64,000 nucleotides of DNA from Mesorhizobium kowhaii (GTDB taxonomy: Bacteria > Pseudomonadota > Alphaproteobacteria > Rhizobiales > Rhizobiaceae), in the NCBI RefSeq assembly GCF_003253745.1, contig NZ_MZXV01000032.1:1-64000 (forward strand), given 5' to 3'. The position numbers and the translations under genes are program-made. Positions 25,885 to 35,023 of the stretch are shown here, piece by piece. Positions within the stretch are counted from its first letter, which is position 1. Each line of letters begins with the position of its first letter. The notes beneath the pieces are model-generated. The model did no database searches. It worked only from the letters and a program-made list of their open reading frames with translations, and was not told the origin of the DNA.

Positions 25885-26694
25885 ATGCACGAAAAAGAGC
25901 GCCACAGGATCATTCTGTCCGCCGTCCAGGAAAAGCCTGTGGTGACGGTGCAGGAGATGGTCGACCTGACGGAGTCGTCCGAGGCGACGATCCGGCGCGA
26001 CATCGCGGCGCTCCACGTCCAGAAGCGCCTGCGCCGTGTGCGCGGCGGCGCCGAGGCGATCTCGCCGCCGCAGTTCATCGGCCTCGCCGGCCGGCCCTTT
26101 TCAGTCAACGAAACGCTCAATGCCGCGCAGAAGCGGGCGATCGCCCGCGAAGCGGTCGAATTGTGCAAAGACGGCGAGCCGATCATCATCAATGGCGGCA
26201 CCACCACCTTCCAGATGGTGCATTTCCTGACCGGCCGCCGCATGCCGATCTTCACCAATTCGTTCCCGATCGCCGAGCATTTGCTCAAGCACTCCAAGAA
26301 CACGGTGATGCTGTCGGGCGGCACCATCTACCGCGAGCAGAACATCATCCTGTCGCCCTTCGACAATGACGTGACCCGCAATTTCTATGCGCGCCGCATG
26401 TTCATGGGCGCCCAGGGGCTGGGACCGCTCGGTCTGATGGAAGGCGACCCGCTTTTGATCCAGGCGGAGCAGAAACTGATCGACCAGGCCGACGAGCTGG
26501 TGGTGCTGGTCGACTCCTCGAAATTCCGCAAACGCTCCAGCCTGATCCTGTGCGGACTGTCGCGCATCGCCACCGTCATCACCGATGACGGCATCGAGGA
26601 TCGCGAAGCCAAAATGCTCGAGACCGCTGGCGCGACGCTGATCGTCGCCCGCAAGTCGGCAACCAACAAGGAAGAATCTTCACTGCAGGCCTGA
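25885..26694 (+). CDS. rhaR: DeoR-family transcriptional regulator RhaR
   Basis: A 269-residue DeoR-family regulator. Residues 1-60 form the winged helix-turn-helix (KERHRIILSAVQEKPVVTVQEM, SSEATIRRDIAALHVQKRLRR VRGG), and the rest is the DeoR C-terminal sugar-phosphate sensor domain (DGEPIIINGGTTTFQMVHFL, VVLVDSSKFRKRSSLILC). ATG at 25885 has GGAGG seven bases upstream. It starts the rightward rhamnose operon and likely regulates both arms through the dyads upstream. Rhizobial rhamnose loci use this DeoR-type RhaR, unlike the AraC-type in enterics. Confidence 0.9.
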   Translation: MHEKERHRIILSAVQEKPVVTVQEMVDLTESSEATIRRDIAALHVQKRLRRVRGGAEAISPPQFIGLAGRPFSVNETLNAAQKRAIAREAVELCKDGEPIIINGGTTTFQMVHFLTGRRMPIFTNSFPIAEHLLKHSKNTVMLSGGTIYREQNIILSPFDNDVTRNFYARRMFMGAQGLGPLGLMEGDPLLIQAEQKLIDQADELVVLVDSSKFRKRSSLILCGLSRIATVITDDGIEDREAKMLETAGATLIVARKSATNKEESSLQA

Positions 26695-26749
26695 GGCCAA
26701 CTCACGCCCGCAGCGGCGATGGAATGCAACGCTCAAGGGAGGATATTCG

Positions 26750-27745
26750 ATGAGCTTTTTGAAGAAATTGATGGTGACGGCGGCGTTCTCGGCCGCCATG
26801 TTCGTGAATGCAGCCTATGCAGAAAACGTCAAGATCGCACTGGTGGTGAAGTCGCTTGGCAACGGCTTCTTCGATGCCGCCAACAAGGGCGCCGAAGAGG
26901 CGGCCAAGGAACTCGGCGATGTCGATATCATCTACACCGGCCCGACCAAGGCGACCGCCGAAGCGCAGATCGAGGTGGTCAATTCGCTGATCGCACAGAA
27001 GGTCAACGCCATCGCGATTTCGGCCAACGACGCCGACGCGCTGGTGCCGGTGCTGAAGAAGGCCATGGAGCGCGGCATCACCGTCATCTCCTGGGATTCG
27101 GGGGTCGCCAAGGAAGGCCGCCAGCTTCACCTCAACCCGTCCGACACCGGCCTGATCGGCGAGACCATCATCAAGCTGGCAGCCGATTATCTGCCGGAAG
27201 GCGGCGACGTCGCCATCCTGTCGGCGTCTTCCACTGCGACCAACCAGAACGCCTGGATCGACGCGGCCAAGAAAATCCTGCCGGAGAAGTTCCCAAAGAT
27301 CAAACTCGTCGCCACCGTCTACGGCGATGACGATTCGGCCAAGAGCACGGACGAAGCCAAGGGCCTGCTGAAGTCCTACCCGAACCTCAAGGCTATCATC
27401 GCACCGACCACCGTCGGCGTTGTTGCCGCGGCCCAGGTGGTGACCGACGAGAACCTGATCGGCAAGGTCAACGTCACCGGGCTCGCGCTGCCGTCCGAGT
27501 TCAAGAAGTTCATCGACAACGGCGCCTCGCAGGCGGTTGCGCTGTGGAACCCGATCGACCTCGGCTACTCGGCCGTCTACCTCGCCCATGATCTGGCGGT
27601 GAAGAAGGAAGAGGCCAAGCCGGGCGCCACGCTGTCGATCGGCCGCGTCGGCAAGGTCACGCTCGACGACACCAACTCGGCTGCGATGGCTCCGCCCTTC
27701 CAGTTCGACAAGAGCAACATCGAGAAGTTCTCCAAGATCTATTGA
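26750..27745 (+). CDS. rhaS: Rhamnose ABC transporter substrate-binding protein
   Basis: A 331-residue periplasmic binding protein of the ribose/galactose (peripla_BP_4) type. A signal peptide (MSFLKKLMVTAAFSAAMFVN AAYA) precedes KIALVVKSLGNGFFDAANKG. Sugar-site signatures include AIAISANDADALVPVLKKAM, ISWDSGVA and ATNQNAWID. It binds L-rhamnose for the RhaTPQ transporter and follows rhaR by 55 bases. A repeat-containing gap of 187 bases separates it from rhaT, common after a highly expressed binding protein. Confidence 0.93.
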   Translation: MSFLKKLMVTAAFSAAMFVNAAYAENVKIALVVKSLGNGFFDAANKGAEEAAKELGDVDIIYTGPTKATAEAQIEVVNSLIAQKVNAIAISANDADALVPVLKKAMERGITVISWDSGVAKEGRQLHLNPSDTGLIGETIIKLAADYLPEGGDVAILSASSTATNQNAWIDAAKKILPEKFPKIKLVATVYGDDDSAKSTDEAKGLLKSYPNLKAIIAPTTVGVVAAAQVVTDENLIGKVNVTGLALPSEFKKFIDNGASQAVALWNPIDLGYSAVYLAHDLAVKKEEAKPGATLSIGRVGKVTLDDTNSAAMAPPFQFDKSNIEKFSKIY

Positions 27746-27778
27746 TCTGGAGCTCCTTCGAGCTAACGCGGCGGGGCA

Positions 27779-27826
27779 GAGCACGATCAGCAAAAGTGGA
27801 AGCCGGTTTTGCGTTTGATCGTGCTC
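27779..27826. repeat. Palindromic intergenic repeat between rhaS and rhaT
   Basis: GAGCACGATC (27779-27788) and GATCGTGCTC (27817-27826) are perfect 10-base inverses. The middle holds AAAAGTGGAAGCCGGTTTTGC, which resembles the core of dispersed rhizobial repeats. It may stabilise the upstream rhaS mRNA or attenuate read-through. Confidence 0.6.
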
Positions 27827-27932
27827 CAGAATCAAAGCGGCGCATGATCTTATCGTCAAAGTCTTCAACTTTGACGGATGCGCTGTCCCGCCGCGACTTT
27901 AAACCGACCTTGTTTCAGGGCTTGATACGACG

Positions 27933-29474
27933 ATGGACACGACAGCCCAACACGGCACGGCAAAGGAGAGGCCATTGGCCTCGACCCCACGCCTGACGCT
28001 GTCCGGCGTCTCAAAGAGCTTTCCCGGTGTGCGCGCGCTGCACGATGTCAGCCTGTCGCTCTATCCGGGCCAGGTGACAGCCCTGATCGGCGAAAACGGC
28101 GCCGGCAAGTCGACGCTGGTCAAGATCATGACCGGCATCTACCAGCCCGATACGGGCACCATCAGCATAGACGGCCAGGCCATCACTCTGCCCAGCGCGC
28201 ACGCCGCTTTCGGCTATGGCGTTACCGCGATCCATCAGGAAACGGTGCTGTTCGACGATCTGACGGTCGCTGAAAACATCTTTCTCGGCCACGCGCCACG
28301 CACGCGCTTCGGCACCATCGACTGGCGCACGATGCGCAAGAATGCGCGCGAAGTGCTCGACACCATGCATGCCGGCCATATCGACGCCGATGCGCGGCTG
28401 AAGGACCTCGGCATCGCCAACAAGCATCTCGTCGCCGTCGCCCGTGCCATGTCGATCGACGCGCAGATCGTCATCATGGACGAGCCGACCGCGGCGCTTT
28501 CGATGAAGGAGATCGAGGAGCTGTTCCTGCTCATCGAGTTCCTCAAGAGCGAAGGCAAGGCGATCCTGTTCATCAGCCACAAGTTCGACGAGATCTACCG
28601 CATCGCCGACCGCTACACGGTGTTCCGCGATGGCGAGATGGTCGGCGAAGGCCTGATCAAGGATGCCGGCCAGAGCCAGATCGTGCGCATGATGGTCGGC
28701 CGCTCGGTCGACCATATCTTTCCGCAGCGCAAGGCCGAGATCGGCGCGCCGGTGCTTTCCGTTTCCGGCCTGTCGCACCCGACCGAGTTCAACGACATCG
28801 GCTTCGAGTTGCACAAGGGCGAGATCCTCGGCTTCTACGGCCTTGTCGGCGCCGGGCGCAGCGAGGTGATGCAAGCGATATCCGGCATCACCCGCACCAA
28901 TGGCGGCACGATCACGCTGGAAGGCAAGACGATCGCGCCGAAATCGGCGGCGGATTCGATCGATGCCGGCATCGTCTACGTGCCGGAGGAACGCGGCAAG
29001 CAGGGCGTGGTGATCGGCCTGCCGATCTTCCAGAACGTTTCGCTGCCCTCGCTCAACCGCACCTCCAAATCCGGCCTGCTGCGGCTGTCGGAGGAGTTCG
29101 CGCTCGCCCGCTCCTACACCGAGCGGCTCGACCTGCGCGCTTCCTCGCTCAGCCAGGATGTCGGCACGCTGTCGGGCGGCAACCAGCAGAAGATCGTCAT
29201 CGCCAAATGGCTGGCGACCACGCCCAAGGTGATCATCCTCGACGAACCGACCAAGGGCATCGACATCGGCTCGAAGGCCGCCGTGCACGGCTTCATGGCC
29301 GAGCTGGTGGCACAGGGCCTGTCGGTTATCATGGTGTCGTCCGAGCTGCCGGAAATCCTCGGCATGTCCGACCGCGTCGTCGTCATGCGCGAAGGCCTTG
29401 TCGCGGCGGTCTATGACAACAAGGGACTGGACGCCGAGACGCTGGTCAGGACGGCAGCGGGGATCGCGGCATGA
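27933..29474 (+). CDS. rhaT: Rhamnose ABC transporter ATPase
   Basis: A 513-residue sugar ATPase with two nucleotide-binding domains. The first has Walker [13 protein letters not shown] and Walker B IVIMDEPTAALS; the second has a degenerate Walker A (GLVGAGRSEV, a family feature), signature [15 protein letters not shown] and Walker B IILDEPTKGID. It powers RhaPQ. The stop overlaps the rhaP start by four bases (ATGA). In rhizobial nomenclature RhaT is this ATPase, not the enteric symporter of the same name. Confidence 0.92.
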   Translation: MDTTAQHGTAKERPLASTPRLTLSGVSKSFPGVRALHDVSLSLYPGQVTALIGENGAGKSTLVKIMTGIYQPDTGTISIDGQAITLPSAHAAFGYGVTAIHQETVLFDDLTVAENIFLGHAPRTRFGTIDWRTMRKNAREVLDTMHAGHIDADARLKDLGIANKHLVAVARAMSIDAQIVIMDEPTAALSMKEIEELFLLIEFLKSEGKAILFISHKFDEIYRIADRYTVFRDGEMVGEGLIKDAGQSQIVRMMVGRSVDHIFPQRKAEIGAPVLSVSGLSHPTEFNDIGFELHKGEILGFYGLVGAGRSEVMQAISGITRTNGGTITLEGKTIAPKSAADSIDAGIVYVPEERGKQGVVIGLPIFQNVSLPSLNRTSKSGLLRLSEEFALARSYTERLDLRASSLSQDVGTLSGGNQQKIVIAKWLATTPKVIILDEPTKGIDIGSKAAVHGFMAELVAQGLSVIMVSSELPEILGMSDRVVVMREGLVAAVYDNKGLDAETLVRTAAGIAA

Positions 29475-30448
29475 AAGCCTTTCTCAAATACCGCGAAATC
29501 TGGCTGCTTGCGGCCATCGTCGTGCTGATCGGGCTGATCTCGACCCGCTTCCCGGCCTTTGCCGACCCCGGCAATCTGCGCCAGGTGTTCAACGACACCT
29601 CTATCCTGATGATCCTGGCGCTTGGCCAGATGGTGGTGATCCTGACCCGGTCTATCGACCTGTCGATGGCGTCCAACCTCTGCTTCACCGGCATGGTCGT
29701 GGCGATGCTGAACGCCGCACACCCGGCGATCCCGATCCCGCTGCTGATCGTCATCGCACTGGTCGTCGGGCTGGTGCTCGGCGCCATCAACGGCCTGCTG
29801 GTGTGGCGGCTGAACATCCCCTCGATCGTGGTGACATTGGGCACGCTGACGATCTATCGCGGCGCCACTTTCGTCCTGTCCGGCGGCGCCTGGGTCAATG
29901 CCGACAAGATGAGCCCCGACTTCATCGGCTTTCAGCGTGCGGCCTTCCTCGGCATTCCGGTGCTGTCGTGGATTGCCATCCTGGTGATCGCGCTGTTCTT
30001 CGTCTTGATGACACGCACAGCGCTTGGCCGTTCGATCTATGCCATCGGCGTCAATCCGACGGCATCGGTCTATGCCGGCATCGATGTCGGCCGGACGAAA
30101 TTCATCGTCTTCTGCATCTCCGGCATGATCGGCGGGCTTTCCGGCTACCTCTGGATCTCGCGCTATGTGATCGCCTCGGTCGAGGTCGCCAACGGCTATG
30201 AGCTCAACATCATCGCCGCCTGCGTCATCGGCGGCATCTCGATCGCCGGCGGCATCGGCTCGGTCGGCGGCACGGTGCTCGGCGCGCTGTTCCTCGGCAT
30301 CATTTCCAACGCACTGCCGGTGATCAACATCTCGCCCTTCTGGCAGATGGCGATTTCGGGCAGCGCCATCATTCTCGCCGTCGTGCTCAACGCGCGCAGC
30401 GAACGCCAGCAGGGCCGCATCATCCTCAAAAAAGTGGAGGCGGCATGA
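29471..30448 (+). CDS. rhaP: Rhamnose ABC transporter permease RhaP
   Basis: A 325-residue BPD_transp_2-type permease of the ribose/xylose family with about eight to ten helices (first at WLLAAIVVLIGLIST). Family motifs are RSIDLSMASN, RLNIPSIVVTLGTLTIYRG, YAIGVNPTASVYAGIDVGRTKF and the late GGISIAGGIGSVGGTVLGA. It overlaps both neighbours by four bases and pairs with RhaQ to form the channel. Confidence 0.92.
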   Translation: MKAFLKYREIWLLAAIVVLIGLISTRFPAFADPGNLRQVFNDTSILMILALGQMVVILTRSIDLSMASNLCFTGMVVAMLNAAHPAIPIPLLIVIALVVGLVLGAINGLLVWRLNIPSIVVTLGTLTIYRGATFVLSGGAWVNADKMSPDFIGFQRAAFLGIPVLSWIAILVIALFFVLMTRTALGRSIYAIGVNPTASVYAGIDVGRTKFIVFCISGMIGGLSGYLWISRYVIASVEVANGYELNIIAACVIGGISIAGGIGSVGGTVLGALFLGIISNALPVINISPFWQMAISGSAIILAVVLNARSERQQGRIILKKVEAA

Positions 30449-31440
30449 CCGACGTCCCGGCCCCCCGCCACATTCCCGACCGGCTCGACAAGCCGCTGAG
30501 CTCAGCGATCTTTTCCTGGGAGGCGCTGCTGGTCGTGGTGGCCGCCGCCATCTTCGCCATCAACAGCTTCGCCTCGCCCTATTTCCTCGATCCCTATTCG
30601 CTGTCCGATCTCACCTTCAACTTCACCGAGAAGGGCCTGATCGCCTTTGCCATGGCGCTGCTGATCATTTCCGGCGAGATCGACCTGTCGGTGGCTGCCA
30701 TCATCGCGCTGGCGTCGACCATGATGGGCATGGCGGTGCAGGCCGGCGCCGGCACGCCGGTGCTGGTGCTGATCGGCATCGTCGTCGGGCTCGGCTGCGG
30801 CACCTTCAACGGCTTGCTGGTGACACGGCTGGGATTGCCGTCCATCGTCGTCACCATCGGCACGATGAGCCTGTTTCGCGGCATCGCCTTCATCATCCTC
30901 GGCGACCAGGCCTACAAGGGCTATCCCGAAAGCTTCGCCTTCTTCGGCCAGGGTTACGTCTGGTGGGTGGTGTCGTTCGAGCTGGTGCTCTTCCTCATCG
31001 CGGCCGTCGTCTACTGGTTCGTGCTGCATCGGACGAGTTTCGGGCGTCGTGTCTTTGCCATCGGCAACAATCCGGTCGCGGCGCAGTTTTCCGGCGTGCG
31101 CGTCGGCCGCACCAAGTTCATCCTGTTCTGCCTGACCGGGCTGATGTCGGGCATCGCCGCTGTGCTGATCACCTCGCGGCTCGGCTCGACCCGGCCGTCA
31201 ATCGCGCAGGGCTATGAGCTCGAAGTCATCACCATGGTGGTGCTCGGCGGCGTCAGCATCCTCGGCGGCGCCGGCAGCATTTTGGGCGTCGTGCTCGCCG
31301 CCTTCATCATGGGGCTGGTGACCTTCGGCCTTGGCCTGCTCAACGTGCCCGGCATCGTCATGTCGATCTTCATCGGCCTGCTGCTGATCATCGTCATCGC
31401 GCTGCCGATCGTCTGGCGGCGGCTGCGCGGAGGACGCTGA
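30445..31440 (+). CDS. rhaQ: Rhamnose ABC transporter permease RhaQ
   Basis: A 331-residue permease of the same family as RhaP. Motifs: [58 protein letters not shown] and [19 protein letters not shown]. Translation is coupled to rhaP by ATGA, and its stop overlaps the start of rhaU by one base (TGATG). Confidence 0.92.
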   Translation: MTDVPAPRHIPDRLDKPLSSAIFSWEALLVVVAAAIFAINSFASPYFLDPYSLSDLTFNFTEKGLIAFAMALLIISGEIDLSVAAIIALASTMMGMAVQAGAGTPVLVLIGIVVGLGCGTFNGLLVTRLGLPSIVVTIGTMSLFRGIAFIILGDQAYKGYPESFAFFGQGYVWWVVSFELVLFLIAAVVYWFVLHRTSFGRRVFAIGNNPVAAQFSGVRVGRTKFILFCLTGLMSGIAAVLITSRLGSTRPSIAQGYELEVITMVVLGGVSILGGAGSILGVVLAAFIMGLVTFGLGLLNVPGIVMSIFIGLLLIIVIALPIVWRRLRGGR

Positions 31441-31757
31441 TGGCTGAGAAATACGTGTTCAAGATGAAGCTCAAGCCGGGCATGAAGGCCGAATACAAGA
31501 AGCGTCACGACGAGATCTGGCCATCGCTGGTCGCTCTGCTGAAGCAGGCCGGCGTTTCCGACTATTCGATCCATGTCGACGCGGAGACCAACATTTTGTT
31601 CGGCGTGCTGTGGCGGCGAGACGATCACGGTATGGACGATCTGCCGAAGCATCCGGTGATGCAGCGCTGGTGGGCTCACATGGCCGACATCATGGAGACC
31701 AAGCCGGACAACGAGCCGGTGGCCGTGCCGCTGGAAACCGTGTTCCATATGGCATGA
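31440..31757 (+). CDS. rhaU: L-rhamnose mutarotase
   Basis: A 105-residue protein of the RhaM/RhaU family (dimeric ferredoxin-like fold). It interconverts alpha and beta anomers of L-rhamnose, and in rhizobia RhaU is needed for growth on rhamnose. Family features are [22 protein letters not shown] (with conserved His), [19 protein letters not shown] and the C-terminal [15 protein letters not shown]. Its stop overlaps the start of rhaK by four bases. Confidence 0.93.
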   Translation: MAEKYVFKMKLKPGMKAEYKKRHDEIWPSLVALLKQAGVSDYSIHVDAETNILFGVLWRRDDHGMDDLPKHPVMQRWWAHMADIMETKPDNEPVAVPLETVFHMA

Positions 31758-33130
31758 GCGCGATGCGCCACATCGCCGTCATCGACATCGGCAAGACCAA
31801 TGCCAAGGTGGCGCTGGTCGATCTCGCGACGTTGAGTGAGATCGCGCTGCGCCGCATGGCCAATGCGCCGGTGCGGCAGGCGCCCTACCCGCATCACGAT
31901 GTCGAGGCGTTGTGGACGTTCATCCTCGACAGCCTTGCCGGCCTCAACCGCGAACAGCGCATCGACGCCATTTCGATCACCACGCATGGTGCGACGGGCA
32001 CGCTGGTCGACGCTGCGGGCGAACTTGTGCTGCCAGTCCTCGATTATGAATTCGATGGCCCCGACAGGCTGGCAGTGGACTATGATGCGATCCGCCCACC
32101 CTTCGCCGAGACCGGCACGCCGCGCCTGCCGCTCGGCCTCAATCTCGGCGCGCAATTCTTCTGGCAGCAAAAAAGCTTCCCGGCGGAATTCGCCAAGGCC
32201 GCCGCGATGCTGATGTATCCGCAGTACTGGGCGCTACGCCTGACCGGCGTCGCCGCCAACGAGGTGACTTCGCTCGGCTGCCACACCGATCTGTGGAACC
32301 CGTGGCAAGCGGATTTTTCATCGCTGGTCGACCGCCTGGGTTGGCGCGACCTGATGGCGCCGGTGCGGCCAGCCAAAGACCGCCTCGGCCCGATCCTGCC
32401 CGCGCTTGCCGCGCGAACCGGCATCGATCCGCGAACGCCGGTGTTCTGCGGCCTGCACGATTCCAACGCCTCGCTGCTGCCGCATCTCCTGTCCGACGCG
32501 CCACCCTTCTCCGTGGTCTCGACTGGCACCTGGGTGGTGTCGATGGCCGTCGGCGGCAAACAGATTGTGCTGGATGCGGCGCGCGATACGCTGGTCAATG
32601 TCAGTGCGCTCGGCAACCCTGTCCCCTCGGCACGGTTCATGGGAGGCCGCGAGTTTTCCGTGCTGACGGAAGGCCATCCGGACAACTGGACCGAAGAGGA
32701 TGTCGGCGCCGTGCTGGCGCAAAAGACATTGCTGCTGCCATCGACCCAGCAAGGGTCGGGACCGTTCCCGCACCATGCCGCGATATGGCTTGACGCTGAC
32801 GGCATGAACAGTGGCCAGCGCTTTGCCGCCATCTCGTTCTACCTGGCACTGATGACGGCGACCTGCCTCGACCTGATCGGCGCCGACGGCCCGACCACGG
32901 TCGAAGGGCCCTTTGCGCGCAACCGGCTCTTTGTCGGCATGCTGGCGGCAAGCACGGCGCGCGCCGTTGTCGCGTCCGAGGCCGCCACCGGCACCAGTAT
33001 CGGCGCCGCGTTGCTGGCTAGGGACCGGGCAACGGCTCATGGCAAAGGCGAAAGAATGGAGCCGCCGACCGATCCGGCCTGGGTCAATTACGTCAGCGCG
33101 TGGCGTGCGGCGGTCGAAGCACAGGGATAG
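31754..33130 (+). CDS. rhaK: Rhamnulokinase-type sugar kinase RhaK
   Basis: A 458-residue FGGY-family kinase. The N-terminal phosphate motif [15 protein letters not shown], the catalytic-base region [13 protein letters not shown] and the GPFARNRLF loop are visible. In rhizobia RhaK phosphorylates the sugar and is also needed for transport by RhaSTPQ. ATG at 31754 lies within ATGA shared with the rhaU stop. It is the last gene of the rhaRSTPQUK operon; a palindromic repeat follows. Confidence 0.9.
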   Translation: MSAMRHIAVIDIGKTNAKVALVDLATLSEIALRRMANAPVRQAPYPHHDVEALWTFILDSLAGLNREQRIDAISITTHGATGTLVDAAGELVLPVLDYEFDGPDRLAVDYDAIRPPFAETGTPRLPLGLNLGAQFFWQQKSFPAEFAKAAAMLMYPQYWALRLTGVAANEVTSLGCHTDLWNPWQADFSSLVDRLGWRDLMAPVRPAKDRLGPILPALAARTGIDPRTPVFCGLHDSNASLLPHLLSDAPPFSVVSTGTWVVSMAVGGKQIVLDAARDTLVNVSALGNPVPSARFMGGREFSVLTEGHPDNWTEEDVGAVLAQKTLLLPSTQQGSGPFPHHAAIWLDADGMNSGQRFAAISFYLALMTATCLDLIGADGPTTVEGPFARNRLFVGMLAASTARAVVASEAATGTSIGAALLARDRATAHGKGERMEPPTDPAWVNYVSAWRAAVEAQG

Positions 33131-33143
33131 GGTCTGTTTGTTT

Positions 33144-33192
33144 GGGCATGATTTTTTCCGAAAACCGGAACCCACTTTTCGGCATCATGCCC
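33144..33192. repeat. Palindromic intergenic repeat after rhaK
   Basis: GGGCATGAT (33144-33152) and ATCATGCCC (33184-33192) are inverse arms around a core TCCGAAAACCGGAACCCACT. The same core occurs in the element at 49556-49621. It lies between two convergent genes and is a dispersed rhizobial repeat. Confidence 0.75.
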
Positions 33193-33194
33193 AG

Positions 33195-35021
33195 CTACAA
33201 GATCCGCTTGCCGAAGGCCGACATGACGAAGTTGATCGTGTCGGTGCCGATCCGAGGTTCCAGATCCGCGCTCAGGCCCGAAACATCCATCGACAGCAGC
33301 CCACCGGAGAGCGCGATTGCCTCCATCGCCTGATGGGTTTCGCGCACGGTGAGGCCACCGGAGCCGGCGGCCCAGCCGGCGAATTCGGTGACATCAGGCG
33401 AATAGCTGACATGAAAACCCTGCGTGCCGGAGGTGGCGATGCGGATCGCCTCATGCATCAGGTCGCGCATGCCCATGGCGTCGATATCGGTCATGGTGAA
33501 GGCCGCGACGCGCGAATCCTTCAGCACCCGCGCTTCCGCCGGATCGGCGTGGCGCAGGCCGACGATAACGACATTCTCCGGCGACAGCTGCGGCTGCAGC
33601 GCACCCGCCTTGTGGTCGAGGCCGAGGGCGCGCGCCAGCACCGAGCCTTCCGGAAGGTCGATGCCATCCTCGTCCTCGGGCATTAGGGCGGCGATGGAAT
33701 CGATCCAGATCAGGCCGAAGGAATGCGTCGCGCGCGCCGTTGCCGTCAGCGCCTTGTGCGCGATGCGGCGATCGGCGCCGGCGGCCAGCCGGATCAACCC
33801 CGATGGCGGCCGCTCGATATCGGCGAGTTCGACGACGTCGAAATTCATCGCCTCAAGCCGGGCGCCGGTTCCTTCCCGGGCCAGGATGCCGGCAGCGCCC
33901 TGTTCCGCCAGTATCGACACCATCTTGCGGCCGGAAAAATCCTCGACATCGTGCATCGGGGCCTTTTCGACATATTCCGAGGTCATCGCCAGCAGCATGG
34001 CGCCATAGCTCATGCGGAAGGCGACGCGGTCGCCGACGGCCGGCGGCGGATCGGCATCAGCGACATCCAGCAGCAGATGGTCGCTGGAGGCACCTAGCAC
34101 CCGCACGCCCTTGGCGATCGGCGTCAGCCCCTCGACCAGCACATCCTCGCGGCCGATATTAGCGATGGCGCGCAGCCTGTCGCCCTCGTCGGGAAAGACC
34201 GGCTGGTTGCCGAAGGCGTCGTAGCCGGATTGCCCGATCGGCCGTGACGGCTTGAGCTTGACCTCGATGATGTCGCTGGTCAGGCGGCAGGCGTCGGGTT
34301 CGAGTTCAGCCCACGGCACATCGCGGAAGGTTTCGACGCCACCTTGCAGGATCGCCTCGCCGACGCGCAGATTGTTGATGCCGGCCGGTAGCTTGCCTTC
34401 CAATAACAGCGGCAGCGACGACGAGGCGCCACCGGAGATCCAGTCGAGGCTTTTGCCGGACAGGCGCTCGGTCTTGTAGGCGTGGGCGACGAGCTGCCCG
34501 AGATTTTCCTCGGTCGGCATGATGGCGCCGAAACAGCCGAGATTGGTGCCGATGCCGGCAATGCGCACGCCCTTGAACTGCAGGATCTGCTCGACTGTGG
34601 GGATCAGGTCGCTCGGCCAGATGCCTTCGCGGAGATCGCCGAGGTCGATCATCAGCATGATGTCGTGGACGCGGCCCATGCGCTCGGCGATGCGCGAAAT
34701 CTCGCGGATGATGGTCAGTTCCGACTGCAGGCTCACGTCGACGGTGCGCACCACTTCCTCGACACGCGCCATCGGCGGGCTGCGCAGCAGCATGATCGGT
34801 GCGTTGATGCCGCTGTCACGCAGCCGGCGGATGTTTTCGAAACGCGATTCGGCGATGCCGGCGACACCACCGCGTAGCATGGCGCGCGCCACTTGCGGCA
34901 TGCCGCAGGTGCCCTTGGTGACGCCGAACACCTTGATGCCCGACAGCGCGCAGCGTTCGACGATTGTGCGCGTGTTGCGCTCGATGCGGCCAAGGTCGAT
35001 GGCGACTTGCGGTCCCGACAT
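33195..35021 (-). CDS. Amino-acid racemase fused to arginase-like domain
   Basis: A 608-residue fusion. Residues 1-350 form an alanine-racemase-like N-terminal barrel and C-terminal barrel of the ornithine racemase (Orr)/YhfX type: VAIDLGRIERNTRTIVE, the PLP-lysine K36 in GVTKGTCGMP, GIGTNLGCFGAIMP and ISGGASSSLPLLLEG. Residues about 365-608 align with the ureohydrolase (arginase) fold: RATHSFGLIWIDSIAAL, PENVVIVGLRHADPAE, FHVSYSPDV and GGLTVRETHQAMEAIA. Of the six arginase metal ligands H433, D441 and D543 remain, but DAHxD has become D441-S-I-A-A445 and SxDxD has become S539-Y-S-P-D543, so the domain is probably not catalytic. The start (35021) is two bases after the dadA-like stop, so the pair is co-translated. 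The substrate is probably a basic amino acid, by inference. Confidence 0.82.
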   Translation of the reverse strand: MSGPQVAIDLGRIERNTRTIVERCALSGIKVFGVTKGTCGMPQVARAMLRGGVAGIAESRFENIRRLRDSGINAPIMLLRSPPMARVEEVVRTVDVSLQSELTIIREISRIAERMGRVHDIMLMIDLGDLREGIWPSDLIPTVEQILQFKGVRIAGIGTNLGCFGAIMPTEENLGQLVAHAYKTERLSGKSLDWISGGASSSLPLLLEGKLPAGINNLRVGEAILQGGVETFRDVPWAELEPDACRLTSDIIEVKLKPSRPIGQSGYDAFGNQPVFPDEGDRLRAIANIGREDVLVEGLTPIAKGVRVLGASSDHLLLDVADADPPPAVGDRVAFRMSYGAMLLAMTSEYVEKAPMHDVEDFSGRKMVSILAEQGAAGILAREGTGARLEAMNFDVVELADIERPPSGLIRLAAGADRRIAHKALTATARATHSFGLIWIDSIAALMPEDEDGIDLPEGSVLARALGLDHKAGALQPQLSPENVVIVGLRHADPAEARVLKDSRVAAFTMTDIDAMGMRDLMHEAIRIATSGTQGFHVSYSPDVTEFAGWAAGSGGLTVRETHQAMEAIALSGGLLSMDVSGLSADLEPRIGTDTINFVMSAFGKRIL

Positions 35022-35023
35022 TC